A stretch of 64,000 nt of DNA from Chryseobacterium wanjuense (GCF_900111495.1 NZ_FOIU01000001.1:1116001-1180000); one strand, 5' to 3'. Counted from the first letter of the stretch, positions 9,454 through 18,378 are shown. Numbers and translations: made by a program. Notes: generated by a model from the letters alone, not told the origin.

Positions 9454-10035
9454 TTATGGCGCCAATTGATTAAAAGGCGTTAATTTATAATCATCTGCCA
9501 TTGTCTGGCCTACGAAATCTGTTTTTTGTGCTCCCTTCATTCTTCCTGCAGCGTCGTTTGCATTGAAGTATGCTTCATTTAGCTTAGTAGCTGTTTCAGC
9601 AGGGTTAAGCTCAAATTTTGTATCACCTTCTACTCCAAGATATCCGTTCTTTCTGGTAAGATTTGTAATATAATTGTTGTAGTTGATCATTGTATCTCTA
9701 AACATGGTGTTGTGATACTCCATGCATTTTTTAGCTTTTTTAGAAGAATTGTTCAGAATACAGTTATTCATATTTCCTCTGTAAAGACGCCATTCCAGCT
9801 CTACTTTTCCGTATTCTTTCGCTAAGGCAGTTTTACCGTTGGCAAGAATATTAGGATCAGATTCCTTTTCGCTGATTTGCTGTAGATGCTTGATAACTAA
9901 TGGAACTGTATTTTCAATTTTGGTTTTAGCTTCTCTTACCGCACTGAAATCGGCAGCCGGAGAGCCCTTCTTTTGAGCTGTAGTAACGTTAAAAATGAAT
10001 AGTAATAGTACAATCAATAAATTATATCTTTTCAT
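9454..10035 (-). CDS. Exported protein of unknown function
   Basis: A 193-residue protein with a clear Sec signal peptide (hydrophobic core IVLLLFIFNV, cleavage likely after TTAQ near residue 21). The mature part is helical and contains two Cys about 14 residues apart (NNCIL and KKCMEY), which could form a disulfide. No known domain is recognised. It stands alone, facing away from the BlaI/M56 pair, with its own terminator. Confidence 0.8.
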   Translation of the reverse strand: MKRYNLLIVLLLFIFNVTTAQKKGSPAADFSAVREAKTKIENTVPLVIKHLQQISEKESDPNILANGKTALAKEYGKVELEWRLYRGNMNNCILNNSSKKAKKCMEYHNTMFRDTMINYNNYITNLTRKNGYLGVEGDTKFELNPAETATKLNEAYFNANDAAGRMKGAQKTDFVGQTMADDYKLTPFNQLAP

Positions 10036-10270
10036 GAGAAATTTTTAAAGCACTAAAATAAATATATTTTCTCAGTTTAAACAAATACATTTTAATTTTA
10101 TTTAATAAAAATTAACAAGTTTTAAGAATTTCTTTTATAAATAAAGATTTTTCTGACGATTAATGAGGCGAAAAATTACTGTCTTTAAAAATTTAACAAA
10201 TTTTAATAAAATTTATTTCGCTGATTTTCAGATATTTACGTTAATTAATTTTTTATCACTAGAAAAATAG

Positions 10271-10300
10271 TTGTTTCGAATGATTTTATTTCTACATTTG
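10271..10300 (+). promoter_or_regulatory. Promoter of the BlaI/M56 operon
   Basis: TTG at 10271-10273, a 19-base spacer, and TACATTTG at 10293-10300 match the Bacteroidota sigma-A consensus exactly. The 5' leader to the BlaI-like ATG would be about 190 bases. The rest of the 459-base gap is AT-rich with no reading frame of note. Confidence 0.8.
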
Positions 10301-10322
10301 TATAACTAATTTCTTAGTGATA
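10301..10322. promoter_or_regulatory. Candidate BlaI-family operator
   Basis: An interrupted palindrome, TATnACTAA-TTTC-TTAGTnATA, lies immediately after the -7 element and covers the expected transcription start. BlaI/MecI repressors bind such dyads over their own promoters. The assignment is by position and symmetry only. Confidence 0.55.
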
Positions 10323-10494
10323 TAGATTAAATTAAAAATTATAATTAATTCAGATTGATTTAAATATAATTGAAAAGACTTCGAGAGCCTCAGCCTGACA
10401 GTGTAAGTAAAAATGTTTAGTAGCAGAGTTGTCAATAGAGATTATCGAAGTATAAAAAAAATTAAACAAGTTTTAATATTAACAAACGGGATAT

Positions 10495-10860
10495 ATGAAG
10501 ATTCAGACTTTGACAAAAGCAGAAGAGCAAGTGATGCAGTACCTTTGGAAATTGGAAAAAGGATTTCTAAAAGATGTTCTTGATTTGTTTCCTGAGCCCA
10601 AACCGCACACCAATACGGTCTCTACTATTTTAAAAGTATTGAAAGATAAAGAATTCGTAGACTACAACGTGTACGGAAGACAGCATGAGTATTTTCCATT
10701 GATCTCGAAAGAGCAGTACAGCGGAAAAACAATGAAAAGCCTTGTAAAAAACTATTTTAAAGGTTCTTACAAAAGCGCCGTTTCTTTCCTGGTGGAGAAA
10801 AACGAAATGACGGTGGAAGACCTTGAAATGCTATTAGACGAACTCAAAAAGAAAAACTAA
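10495..10860 (+). CDS. BlaI/MecI/CopY family transcriptional repressor
   Basis: A 121-residue winged-helix repressor. The N-terminal wHTH (residues 1-75) shows the family pattern LTKAEEQVMQYLW and the recognition region TNTVSTILKVLKDKEFV. The C-terminal helices form the dimer region in this family. It stands 5 bases before the M56 gene. In the BlaI/BlaR1 paradigm the membrane protease triggers cleavage of the repressor, and a palindrome at the promoter is a plausible autoregulatory site. Its target genes beyond its own operon are unknown; no beta-lactamase gene is adjacent. Confidence 0.92.
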   Translation: MKIQTLTKAEEQVMQYLWKLEKGFLKDVLDLFPEPKPHTNTVSTILKVLKDKEFVDYNVYGRQHEYFPLISKEQYSGKTMKSLVKNYFKGSYKSAVSFLVEKNEMTVEDLEMLLDELKKKN

Positions 10861-10865
10861 GACCT

Positions 10866-12710
10866 ATGGAAACCGTACTTCTATACTTCGGAAAAGTAAT
10901 TTTATGTTCTGGTGTAATGTTTTTGTATTATCAGTTGTCTCTTAAAGACAAGACGTTCCATCACTACAACAGATTTTATCTTTTGTCGGCGATGCTGATC
11001 TCGTTGCTGCTTCCCCTGATAAAGGTTGAAGACTTCGCTATTGAAGTGAGCAATGATATCTACAGGCTTATAGATACGGTACAGAATTTTAAAACAACTA
11101 AAAACATCAATAATGACCACATTTATCTTAGAATTATTTTTTCAGCTTTGGGATTGGTTTCTTTCTATTTTTTAGGAAGGTTTATCTACGGGATTTTCAG
11201 AATCCAGCAGCTTAAAAATCAGTTTCAAAAAGAAAGTTTTGATGGTATCAACTTTTACCATACAAACCTGACGGAAGCTCCGTTTTCCTATTTTAAAAAT
11301 CTATTCTGGAAGAATTCCATCACATTGAATTCCGACGTCGGAAAGCAGATTTTAAAGCACGAAATGGTGCATATTGAGCAGAAACACTCATTCGATAAAA
11401 TTTTTATTGAGATTATCACTTCTGTTTTCTGGTTCAATCCATTCTTTCATATCATTAAAAAAGAAATTAGTTTAATTCACGAATATCTGGCTGATAAAAA
11501 AGCCGTAAAACAATCGGACACAAAAGCATTTGCGCAGATGCTTTTAGCAAGCCACTTTTCCGGAACACAGTTGCCTGCGACCAGTCCGTTCTTAAGTTCA
11601 AATCTAAAAAAACGACTCAAAATGTTACAAAAACCTCAAACCAAATTCGGATATGCGCGTAGAATTTTTGCATTGCCGGTTGTATTTTCAGTAGCGTTTG
11701 CTTATCTGGTAAATGCTAAGAATCAGGAAATCAAAGCTACGAATGTAGAAATAGAGAAAGCGGTTTCTCAAATTAAAAAAGAAAATAAGATCGAAAAGGA
11801 TACCATCACTCCTAACGCATCTAAAAATATTGTTGTAGCTCCAAAAGTATACAAAAGAGAACATGATGATAGAAAGATCGCTGATCTGAGTAAAAAAATA
11901 CAGGAAAAAAGTCAAGCTTTAAAAAATCTTAAACCTGAAAGCTCAGAATACAATAAAAATCTTGAAGAAATCGGAAAATTATCCGGTGAAATCGGAAAAA
12001 TTGCAAGCTCTGAAGACTTTTTGAAAAGAGCGATGGTCATCAGAATGGATGGGAAAGACGTCAATATCAACGAGTATTTCAAATCAAAAGAATGGAATGA
12101 TAAAGTAAAAAATCTTGAAGATTTAAATGTCGAAATTCCCGAAATTCCTGAAATGCATTTTGATTTTCCGGATGCTCCTGCACCTCCTCCTGGCGCTCCC
12201 AATGCACCAATGGCTCCCAAAGTAAAAGTATACAGCTACAGAGGAATGAACGATATGAGATGGTCTCCCGAAGCTGATATGGCTTACAAATCTGCGGGAA
12301 GAGCCCAGGAATCTGCAGCAACAGCGAAGAAAAGAGCTAAGCTTGATAAAGAAAGAGCCAGATTAGAAGAAAAAAGAGCTAAGCTGGAAGGTGAAAGAGC
12401 CAAGCTGGAAGTGGAGAGAAGAGCTTTAGACGGCAATAGAAGAGTGTATATCTACAGCAATTCTATGAACAAGCCAATGAAGGTGAACAATGTAAGGGTG
12501 ATGAAAATGGATAATAATGCGATGGGAGGTCCCGGTATGAAAAAGATTTCAGGTGACCTGAGTAATATGAAACTGTACATCGACGGAAAAGAAGTGACAA
12601 GACAGGAAATTGATGCTTTGGATCCCAATAAGATCAAAAACATGAATATTAATAAAAGAACGACCGACGGCGACAGTTCGGGAGAAATAAGAATCGAAAC
12701 TAAAAAATAA
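10866..12710 (+). CDS. M56 family (BlaR1/MecR1-like) membrane metallopeptidase
   Basis: A 614-residue sensor-protease. Transmembrane segments lie near residues 3-20, 35-50 and 85-105, and another near 270-285. The zinc motif HEMVH is at about residue 165, followed by the EYLADKKA segment where the third ligand is expected. Instead of a penicillin-binding sensor domain it has a long C-terminal tail: a Lys/Glu-rich helix, a Pro/Ala-rich patch (PDAPAPPPGAP), and a repeat of about seven residues with AKLExER-like units. The tail suggests a periplasmic stalk or peptidoglycan/protein-interaction arm. It is paired with the BlaI-like repressor. Confidence 0.88.
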   Translation: METVLLYFGKVILCSGVMFLYYQLSLKDKTFHHYNRFYLLSAMLISLLLPLIKVEDFAIEVSNDIYRLIDTVQNFKTTKNINNDHIYLRIIFSALGLVSFYFLGRFIYGIFRIQQLKNQFQKESFDGINFYHTNLTEAPFSYFKNLFWKNSITLNSDVGKQILKHEMVHIEQKHSFDKIFIEIITSVFWFNPFFHIIKKEISLIHEYLADKKAVKQSDTKAFAQMLLASHFSGTQLPATSPFLSSNLKKRLKMLQKPQTKFGYARRIFALPVVFSVAFAYLVNAKNQEIKATNVEIEKAVSQIKKENKIEKDTITPNASKNIVVAPKVYKREHDDRKIADLSKKIQEKSQALKNLKPESSEYNKNLEEIGKLSGEIGKIASSEDFLKRAMVIRMDGKDVNINEYFKSKEWNDKVKNLEDLNVEIPEIPEMHFDFPDAPAPPPGAPNAPMAPKVKVYSYRGMNDMRWSPEADMAYKSAGRAQESAATAKKRAKLDKERARLEEKRAKLEGERAKLEVERRALDGNRRVYIYSNSMNKPMKVNNVRVMKMDNNAMGGPGMKKISGDLSNMKLYIDGKEVTRQEIDALDPNKIKNMNINKRTTDGDSSGEIRIETKK

Positions 12711-12720
12711 AGTTCCAATC

Positions 12721-12796
12721 AGCTCTGTCAATAAATTGAAAGGGTAAGACTCGAAACCCGAAACTCGAAACCAATTTATTAACAGAGCTTTTTTTA
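12721..12796 (+). terminator. Long terminator with repeat-bearing loop
   Basis: A 17-base arm at 12721-12737 pairs with 12773-12789 with one mismatch, followed by seven T. The unusually large loop (12738-12772) contains a heptad-like AAACTCG repeat, as if a repeat had been inserted into the hairpin loop. Confidence 0.75.
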
Positions 12797-12804
12797 ATTT
12801 AATT

Positions 12805-13710
12805 ATGAAAAATAATATTCTACTTTTTTTGCTTTTAAGTGTATGTACCAATGCACAGATTAATCGATTCTTCTATGAATACAAATTCATTCCGGATTCC
12901 AACGACAAAGCCGATGTGAAAAAGGAAATGATGCTGTTGGATATTGACAAAAATGGTTCAAATTATTATAGCCGTGACAAATTTGTTGCAGATTCTACCT
13001 CAATGGCAGAAGTACAGAAACAGATCAAGGGTGGGTCGGGAAACATCAATATCAGCAGAAGAGACAGTCCGGGACAGGTGAATTACAAAGTCACCAAATC
13101 TTATCCTGATTTTAAAACCTATCTGTTTACGAGGGTTTCGATGGATCAGTATAAAGTAAAAGAAGACCAGAAACCGGAATGGAAAATTCTTCCCGAAAAG
13201 CAGAAAGTTGGCGAATACAACGCCCAGAAAGCAACGACAACTTACGGTGGAAGAGAATGGATCGCATGGTTCAGTACAGATATTCCGTTTCAGGATGGGC
13301 CTTACAAATTTTATGGACTTCCGGGATTGATTGTAAAACTGGAAGATACCACAGGTTCTCATATCATGACATTGGTGGGAAACAAAAAAATCCAGACAGA
13401 AGTTTCTATTGGTGAAGTTGATATGCCTGGAAATGTAAGGTTAATGGGAATCGGAGGAAAAGAGATCGAAGTGACGAAAGATCAGTACAAAAAACTTTGG
13501 AAAGATTATGTAAATGATCCTTCTAAAAATATGAGAGAAATGATGATGCGAAATGGCGGCGGAGACAATACAAGAGTAGCTTTCAAAATGAGAACCCAAG
13601 ACGGAAAGGAAATCTCTGACTCAAACCAGGTGTTCAGGGAAATGGAAAAAAGAACAAAGGAAACATTAGCTAAAAATAATAATCCGATCGAACCGGATTT
13701 AACAAAATAA
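12805..13710 (+). CDS. GLPGLI family protein, copy 1
   Basis: A 301-residue exported protein with a signal peptide ending near NAQ (residue 18) and the diagnostic YGLPGLIVKLED segment near residue 175. Upstream of it is the conserved WIAWFSTDIPFQDGPYKF stretch. The role of this Bacteroidota family is unknown; it is found in the envelope. A paralog follows at 13798, so the two are a tandem duplication. They may be read together with the BlaI/M56 operon, although a terminator intervenes. Confidence 0.92.
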   Translation: MKNNILLFLLLSVCTNAQINRFFYEYKFIPDSNDKADVKKEMMLLDIDKNGSNYYSRDKFVADSTSMAEVQKQIKGGSGNINISRRDSPGQVNYKVTKSYPDFKTYLFTRVSMDQYKVKEDQKPEWKILPEKQKVGEYNAQKATTTYGGREWIAWFSTDIPFQDGPYKFYGLPGLIVKLEDTTGSHIMTLVGNKKIQTEVSIGEVDMPGNVRLMGIGGKEIEVTKDQYKKLWKDYVNDPSKNMREMMMRNGGGDNTRVAFKMRTQDGKEISDSNQVFREMEKRTKETLAKNNNPIEPDLTK

Positions 13711-13738
13711 GTAAAGACGTAACTTTTTTAATTTTTTT

Positions 13739-13770
13739 AACAGGATAAAAGCAATTTTATCCTGTTTTCT
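13739..13770 (+). terminator. Terminator after GLPGLI copy 1
   Basis: AACAGGATAAAA at 13739-13750 pairs with TTTTATCCTGTT at 13755-13766 around a GCAA loop, then a T-rich run. Confidence 0.85.
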
Positions 13771-13797
13771 TTTTATCTTGAAATATCAAAAAACAAT

Positions 13798-14643
13798 ATG
13801 AAAAAACTAGTAATTTTTTTGGCTTTCTTTTTAGGAATGGCGATCAATGCCCAGAATCAACGGTTTGTATATGAGTATAAATTTGTTTCAGATTCTACAA
13901 AAAAAGACGAATCCAAAACGGAATTAATGTTTCTGGATGTTGCGAAAAAAGGGTCAAAATTTTTTAGTAGGAATCTATTTGTTTCCGACTCATTACTTCA
14001 GGTACAGAATAAAGGCGGAAACAGAGATTTTTCCAAAATAAAATTCGGTATGATCGGTTTTAAAGTTGAAAAATCTTATCCTGATTATAAGGTTATATTT
14101 TTCAATCGTTTAGATATGGATGAATATAAAGTTTATGATGAGAGAAAATTGAACTGGAAAATTTTACCGGATAAAGAAAAAATAGGTGAATTTAATGCAC
14201 AGAAAGCAATAGCAGATTTTGCGGGAAGAAAATGGATAGCCTGGTTTGTTTCCGATATTCCTATTCAGGACGGGCCTTACAAATTTCACGGTTTGCCGGG
14301 ACTGATTGTGAAAATAGAAGATGAAACAAAATCGCATTCTTTTGTTTTAAAAGAGATTAAAAATTTAAAGCAAAATGAAGAATGGATAAGTGAAGAAAAG
14401 AAACAGAGACTCGGAACTTTGATTACTTTGAGTCAGGAAAAATACAAGAAACAATTTTTAGACAATAGAAATAATCCGACAAAAGGGATTCGTCAGTTAA
14501 TGGCAAGCGGAAGAAAAGTAATGATGACCGATGAAAACGGCAAACAGATGGATGTGGAAGAAATGCTTAGAAATCAGGAACGAAAAGTAAAGGAAGAAAA
14601 TGCAAAAAACAATAATCTTCTTGAACTGGATTTACTAAAATAA
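13798..14643 (+). CDS. GLPGLI family protein, copy 2
   Basis: A 281-residue paralog of the preceding gene with a signal peptide (cleavage near INAQ, residue 19) and HGLPGLIVKIED. The WIAW-SDIPIQDGPYKF stretch is shared, while the C-terminal third has diverged and copy 1 carries extra Gly/Met-rich sequence there. Function unknown. It ends at a strong GC-rich terminator. Confidence 0.92.
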   Translation: MKKLVIFLAFFLGMAINAQNQRFVYEYKFVSDSTKKDESKTELMFLDVAKKGSKFFSRNLFVSDSLLQVQNKGGNRDFSKIKFGMIGFKVEKSYPDYKVIFFNRLDMDEYKVYDERKLNWKILPDKEKIGEFNAQKAIADFAGRKWIAWFVSDIPIQDGPYKFHGLPGLIVKIEDETKSHSFVLKEIKNLKQNEEWISEEKKQRLGTLITLSQEKYKKQFLDNRNNPTKGIRQLMASGRKVMMTDENGKQMDVEEMLRNQERKVKEENAKNNNLLELDLLK

Positions 14644-14685
14644 ATTTCGGGGCGGAAGCTTTGCTTCCGCCCCGAATTATATTTT
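14643..14685. terminator. Strong terminator after GLPGLI copy 2
   Basis: A 16-bp GC-rich stem with a TTT loop (14643-14659 with 14663-14678) between convergent genes. Confidence 0.85.
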
Positions 14686-14701
14686 AAATTGCAATCGGTT
14701 A

Positions 14702-15355
14702 TTAAGACAATTTCTGAGAATCTGCAATAAACTGAGCCAATCCGCTGTCTGTTAATGGATGTTTTAGCAAACTCAAGATCGGAGGAAGTGGAGATGTGAT
14801 CACATCAGCACCGATTTTAGCACAGTCGATAATGTGCATTGAGTGACGGATAGAAGCTGCCAAAATCTCAGTTTCATACATATAATTATCGAAAATCAAT
14901 CTGATTTCCTGGATTAGGTTTAATCCGTCAGTTGAAATATCGTCCAATCTTCCCAGGAATGGCGAAACATACGTTGCTCCGGCTTTAGCAGCCAAAAGTG
15001 CCTGTCCTGCAGAGAAAATCAAAGTACAATTGGTTTTGATTCCTTTATCGGAAAAATATTTTAACGCTTTGATTCCGTCTTTGATCATCGGGATTTTTAC
15101 CACGATATTCGGGTGGATTGCTGCCAATTCTTCACCTTCTTTGATCATTTCCTCGTAAGTTGTAGAAAGAACTTCTGCAGAAATATCTCCATCTACGATT
15201 TCGCAAATTGCTTTGTAGTGATTTTTGATCGCTTCAGCTCCCTGAATTCCTTCTTTTGCCATCAATGAAGGGTTTGTCGTTACTCCATCAAGGATTCCAA
15301 GATCTTTAGCTTCTCTGATTTGCTCTAGATTAGCAGTGTCAATAAAAAATTTCAT
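14702..15355 (-). CDS. fsa: Fructose-6-phosphate aldolase / transaldolase-like protein
   Basis: A 217-residue TIM-barrel enzyme of the short transaldolase (TalC/FSA) family. It starts with [13 protein letters not shown] and carries [13 protein letters not shown]. The Schiff-base lysine region is [19 protein letters not shown], preceded by VVKIPM, whose Lys is the catalytic residue in this family. The frame can be extended 9 codons upstream, but the FFIDTAN start is the family norm, so the ATG at 15353-15355 is preferred. Whether it acts as transaldolase or aldolase cannot be told from sequence. Confidence 0.9.
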   Translation of the reverse strand: MKFFIDTANLEQIREAKDLGILDGVTTNPSLMAKEGIQGAEAIKNHYKAICEIVDGDISAEVLSTTYEEMIKEGEELAAIHPNIVVKIPMIKDGIKALKYFSDKGIKTNCTLIFSAGQALLAAKAGATYVSPFLGRLDDISTDGLNLIQEIRLIFDNYMYETEILAASIRHSMHIIDCAKIGADVITSPLPPILSLLKHPLTDSGLAQFIADSQKLS

Positions 15356-15416
15356 TTGTTTTACAGATTTATTTTCGTACAAAGATAATCATTCCATTTT
15401 GAGTGTGAAATTTTAA

Positions 15417-15600
15417 TTGAGGTTCGGGGGGCGAGTTTCGGGTTTTAAGTTTTGAGATGCGAGTTGCGGGTTTAAAGTTTGTTTCGAGTGTTGGTCATAT
15501 ATGATAAGAGTTTCAAGGCATATTTGTCATTCTGACGAAGGAAGAATCTATTATCCTCAATCATGTAAACTTCCATCTCCCATCATCCATCTTCCTTTCT
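15417..15600. repeat. Intergenic repeat patch (heptad-like, GTCATTCTGA and CTTCCATC types)
   Basis: The 315-base gap between two genes holds three kinds of low-complexity repeat in a row: GAGTTTCGGGTTTT-like heptads (15417-15485), a GTCATTCTGACGAAGGAAG unit (about 15526-15550) and a CTTCCATCTCCCATCATCC stretch (about 15568-15600). All three kinds recur elsewhere in the window, always between host genes. Confidence 0.7.
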
Positions 15601-15697
15601 TTTTGGGTTAGTTTTTTTATTTTCATTTAAAATTTTCTCTATTAAGTCTCATTAATAAAGGAAACCAACATTTTTGTTAATCATATGTTTAGCTTGA

Positions 15698-16063
15698 TTA
15701 TGACTTGCTTTGTACTTTATCAAAAGTAGCCGGATACCTATATGGTGCTGGAGATTGTAAAGTTAATCTAGTTTCGGAAATGGTGGTGATTTTATAGCTC
15801 CTAAATATGCCTTCTAAATTGATTTCTAAATCATAGTCATGAGGTCCGGGATCTTGAAATTCACGCTGGATAAAAGATCCACTCTTATAAAGAGTTCCTG
15901 CCCTAAACATATCCACTTTTCCTACCGCAGGATTTGATGGATTAACATTATACTGAAAATGCCATCTATCGCCAATTTGAACATCAAAAAAGGCAGGCTC
16001 ATATCCAGTAATAAATTCCCAAATACCTTGTAGATTCTTTTGAGGTAACACTGTTTTTTCCAT
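15698..16063 (-). CDS. Small protein of unknown function (paralog of 31527 gene)
   Basis: A 121-residue, probably cytoplasmic or leaderless-secreted protein without a signal peptide. It starts MEKTVLPQKNLQGIWEF and has WHFQYNVNPS in the middle and PYRYPATFDKVQ at the end. The beta-rich pattern and the QGIWE start recall small lipocalin-like folds, but no family is recognised. A clear paralog lies inside the integrated element at 31527-31889, with the same N and C termini and related upstream DNA. Confidence 0.75.
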   Translation of the reverse strand: MEKTVLPQKNLQGIWEFITGYEPAFFDVQIGDRWHFQYNVNPSNPAVGKVDMFRAGTLYKSGSFIQREFQDPGPHDYDLEINLEGIFRSYKITTISETRLTLQSPAPYRYPATFDKVQSKS

Positions 16064-16235
16064 AGTTGTAAGTTTTAAATTAAAATTATAAAGTCTTTAA
16101 ATATATTGACTATAAATAAATCAATCATATGAGAAATATAAATGTAAGAATTTTTTTTTATTTCAAAAAAGTTTTTTTTAATGATCTAAAAAGCCTGGGA
16201 TACCTACGGAACGACATCGCGAAATCCTTAATTTA

Positions 16236-16308
16236 TAAAAACTAAACTCAAAACTCAAAACTCAAAACTCAAAACCCGAAACTCGCACCCCGCAACTCTC
16301 ACCCCAAA
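16236..16308. repeat. AAACTC heptad-like repeat
   Basis: About ten degenerate units of AAACTCA/AAACTCG, partly CCCGCAACTC, directly upstream of the promoter for the DUF1905/YdeI gene. Confidence 0.75.
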
Positions 16309-16312
16309 TTCC

Positions 16313-16320
16313 TAACTTTG
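16313..16320 (+). promoter_or_regulatory. Promoter -7 element very close to a start codon
   Basis: TAACTTTG ends 4 bases before the ATG at 16325. If used, the transcript would begin at or next to the start codon (leaderless). Confidence 0.45.
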
Positions 16321-16324
16321 CACC

Positions 16325-16810
16325 ATGAACCACCATTTCACAGCCCAGCTAGAAATCATTGGAATCAATCCATTTGTTTTCATTCCTGAAGAAATTTTGA
16401 ATCATATTTTCGAACAATCGGGAAGGAATAAAAGCCCCATTCCGGTAAAAGGAACCGTAAACGGGAAAGAATTTCAGCAAAACCTAATGAAATATTTAGG
16501 AGAATGGCGTCTGTATATTAATTTAACCATGCTAAAAGATTCCCCGAAAAGAATTGGTGAACAAATTGAAGTTTTTGTTGAGTACGACGATTCAGACAGA
16601 ACAATTCCTATTCATCCGCAATTGGAGAAAGCGATTAATGAAAGCTCGGTTGCTTTGCAAAATTTTGAAAGTTTAATTCCCTCAAGGAGATTGGAATTAA
16701 TTCGTTACATCAATAATCTTAAAACCGAAGAAAGCATCCAAAGGAATATCGAGAAAATCATCAGACATTTGCACGGCGAAACCGACTTTTTCGGGAAGAA
16801 AATTAATTAA
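16325..16810 (+). CDS. DUF1905 / YdeI-OmpD-associated domain protein
   Basis: A 161-residue protein. The N-terminal 90 residues fit DUF1905 (beta-barrel-like, with VKGTVNGKEFQQNLM and WRLYINLTML). The C-terminal part fits the YdeI/OmpD-associated helical domain, with LIPSRRLELIRYINNLKTEES and an alternating RNIEKIIRHL end. Function is not established; YdeI relatives are linked to stress and cationic-peptide tolerance. No ribosome binding site is visible because the -7 promoter element nearly touches the ATG. Confidence 0.82.
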   Translation: MNHHFTAQLEIIGINPFVFIPEEILNHIFEQSGRNKSPIPVKGTVNGKEFQQNLMKYLGEWRLYINLTMLKDSPKRIGEQIEVFVEYDDSDRTIPIHPQLEKAINESSVALQNFESLIPSRRLELIRYINNLKTEESIQRNIEKIIRHLHGETDFFGKKIN

Positions 16811-16833
16811 AAAAAAATTTTGGATTTAAAAAA

Positions 16834-16866
16834 CAAACCTTCAAGATTTTCCATACCTCGAAGGTT
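16834..16866 (+). terminator. Terminator after the DUF1905 gene
   Basis: AAACCTTC pairs with GAAGGTTT across a 17-base loop, following an A-rich stretch. Confidence 0.55.
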
Positions 16867-16893
16867 TAATATCTGTAAAATTTTCTAAAAAAG

Positions 16894-16927
16894 ATAAGAT
16901 CCAAAGAAAAATTTCCTTGGATCTTAT
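16894..16927 (-). terminator. Terminator of the TPR gene
   Basis: A 16-base arm starting ATAAGATCCAA at 16894 pairs with 16912-16927 with one mismatch. It lies 4 bases from the stop codon of the leftward gene. Confidence 0.8.
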
Positions 16928-16931
16928 TTCA

Positions 16932-17495
16932 CTATGAATTTAAAACTTTGCTGAGTTTGATAGCATCCTGATTGGTAGGGTCATACTGTAATGATTTTGC
17001 AATATGTTCCTTCGCTTTGTCAGGATTACTTTGCTGTTCTGCAAAAGCAATATAGAAATAGGCGTAAGCCAGATTCTTTTTATTCTGTTCCACTTCTTCA
17101 GGTTTTACAGTTGCTACGTATTTTTCGTATGCTAGCTTTGCATTGGCATCATCTTTAGCAGATTGATAGGCGTAGGCCTGACTGTAATATGATGGAGCCC
17201 AGTCTGGTAACAGGACAGATATCTTTTTCCAGGTATCAATAGCGTTCGTCCAGTCTGAAGCTTCCTGATAAGCTGTAGCCAGTTTTGCTAATGCATCCGT
17301 ATCCTTTGGATTGGCCTCAATTTGCTTTTTTAGCCCGTCAATAGTAGGATTACCGGTTGCCTGCGTTGTGGCTGCTGTTGTCGTCGTATTTTTTGCACTA
17401 TCTGTTGGAGTGGTTTGCGCATTGATCGCACTTGCCCCTCCTATAAATATCAAACCTAAAAACAGGCTTTTGATACTAATTTTAATCATTTTCAT
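16932..17495 (-). CDS. Exported tetratricopeptide repeat protein
   Basis: A 187-residue periplasmic or envelope protein. A signal peptide (core SLFLGLIFIGGASA, cleavage near NAQ at residue 27) is followed by a Thr/Ala-rich linker and about three TPR units (around NPKDTDALAKLATAYQEA, APSYYSQAYAYQSAKDDANA and KNLAYAYFYIAFAEQQ, then a last helix pair). TPRs mediate protein contacts. No partner gene is next to it. Confidence 0.85.
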   Translation of the reverse strand: MKMIKISIKSLFLGLIFIGGASAINAQTTPTDSAKNTTTTAATTQATGNPTIDGLKKQIEANPKDTDALAKLATAYQEASDWTNAIDTWKKISVLLPDWAPSYYSQAYAYQSAKDDANAKLAYEKYVATVKPEEVEQNKKNLAYAYFYIAFAEQQSNPDKAKEHIAKSLQYDPTNQDAIKLSKVLNS

Positions 17496-17623
17496 ATTCT
17501 TACATTTAAAATTATAACTGATTTTCTAAAATTCAAGAATAATTCCATAAAAATTTAAATTTTAGAACCGTTAAGTTTTTTTAGAAAATATTAACGAATA
17601 GAATGTTTTTTTTATCTTAATTT

Positions 17624-17652
17624 TTGATTCGTGGGTGTTTGAGTTATCTTTG
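17624..17652 (+). promoter_or_regulatory. Promoter of pepE
   Basis: TTG at 17624-17626, an 18-base spacer and TATCTTTG at 17645-17652, 33 bases before the ATG. Confidence 0.7.
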
Positions 17653-17685
17653 TCATTCAACTAACTTTTAATTAATACCATTTGT

Positions 17686-18378
17686 ATGAATATCATATTG
17701 GCCTCAACTTCCACACTTTTTGGAGGAGAATATTTAGAATATTTAAGAGAAGAATTAATTAAGCTTTATGACGGAATCGACGAAATTATTTTCGTTCCGT
17801 TCGCCAGACCGGGCGGAATTTCTCATGATGATTATACCTCAAAGGCACGTTCTTTCTTTGAAACCATCAATATAAAGGTAAAAGGACTTCACGAATTTGA
17901 AAATAAAATCGAAGCTTTACATCATGCTAAGGGCTTTTTTACAGGCGGCGGAAATACCTTCCTGTTGGTGAAAACATTGCATGAAGAAGGTTTAATGTCA
18001 GCTTTAAAACAAAATGTTGAAACTGGAAAACCTTACCTCGGATGCAGCGCAGGGAGCAATATCGGCGGGCAAAACATGAAAACCACGAACGATATGCCGA
18101 TCGTTTATCCACCGAGTTTCGATTGTATGGGATTGGTTCCTTTTAATATCAATCCGCATTACCTCGATCCGAATCCGGAGTTGAAGCATAATGGCGAAAC
18201 CAGAGAAACAAGAATTAAAGAATTTTTAACGCAAAATGATCTGAAAGTTGTCGGTTTACGCGAAGGAAACTGGATCAGAAGAATCGGAGATAGGATTACT
18301 GTCGAAGGAAGTGAACTGACAAGGATTTTTGAGAAAAGCAAAGAACCTTATGAGATAGAAGCCGGCTCGGAACTGTGA
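17686..18378 (+). CDS. pepE: Dipeptidase E (peptidase family S51)
   Basis: A 230-residue cytoplasmic serine peptidase that hydrolyses Asp-X dipeptides in characterised members. The nucleophile serine lies in GCSAGSNIGG at residue 121, which matches the position in Salmonella PepE. The catalytic His is in INPHYLDPNP and the acidic residue in GLREGNWIRR. Length is normal. It has its own promoter and is followed by a long palindromic repeat. Confidence 0.92.
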   Translation: MNIILASTSTLFGGEYLEYLREELIKLYDGIDEIIFVPFARPGGISHDDYTSKARSFFETINIKVKGLHEFENKIEALHHAKGFFTGGGNTFLLVKTLHEEGLMSALKQNVETGKPYLGCSAGSNIGGQNMKTTNDMPIVYPPSFDCMGLVPFNINPHYLDPNPELKHNGETRETRIKEFLTQNDLKVVGLREGNWIRRIGDRITVEGSELTRIFEKSKEPYEIEAGSEL

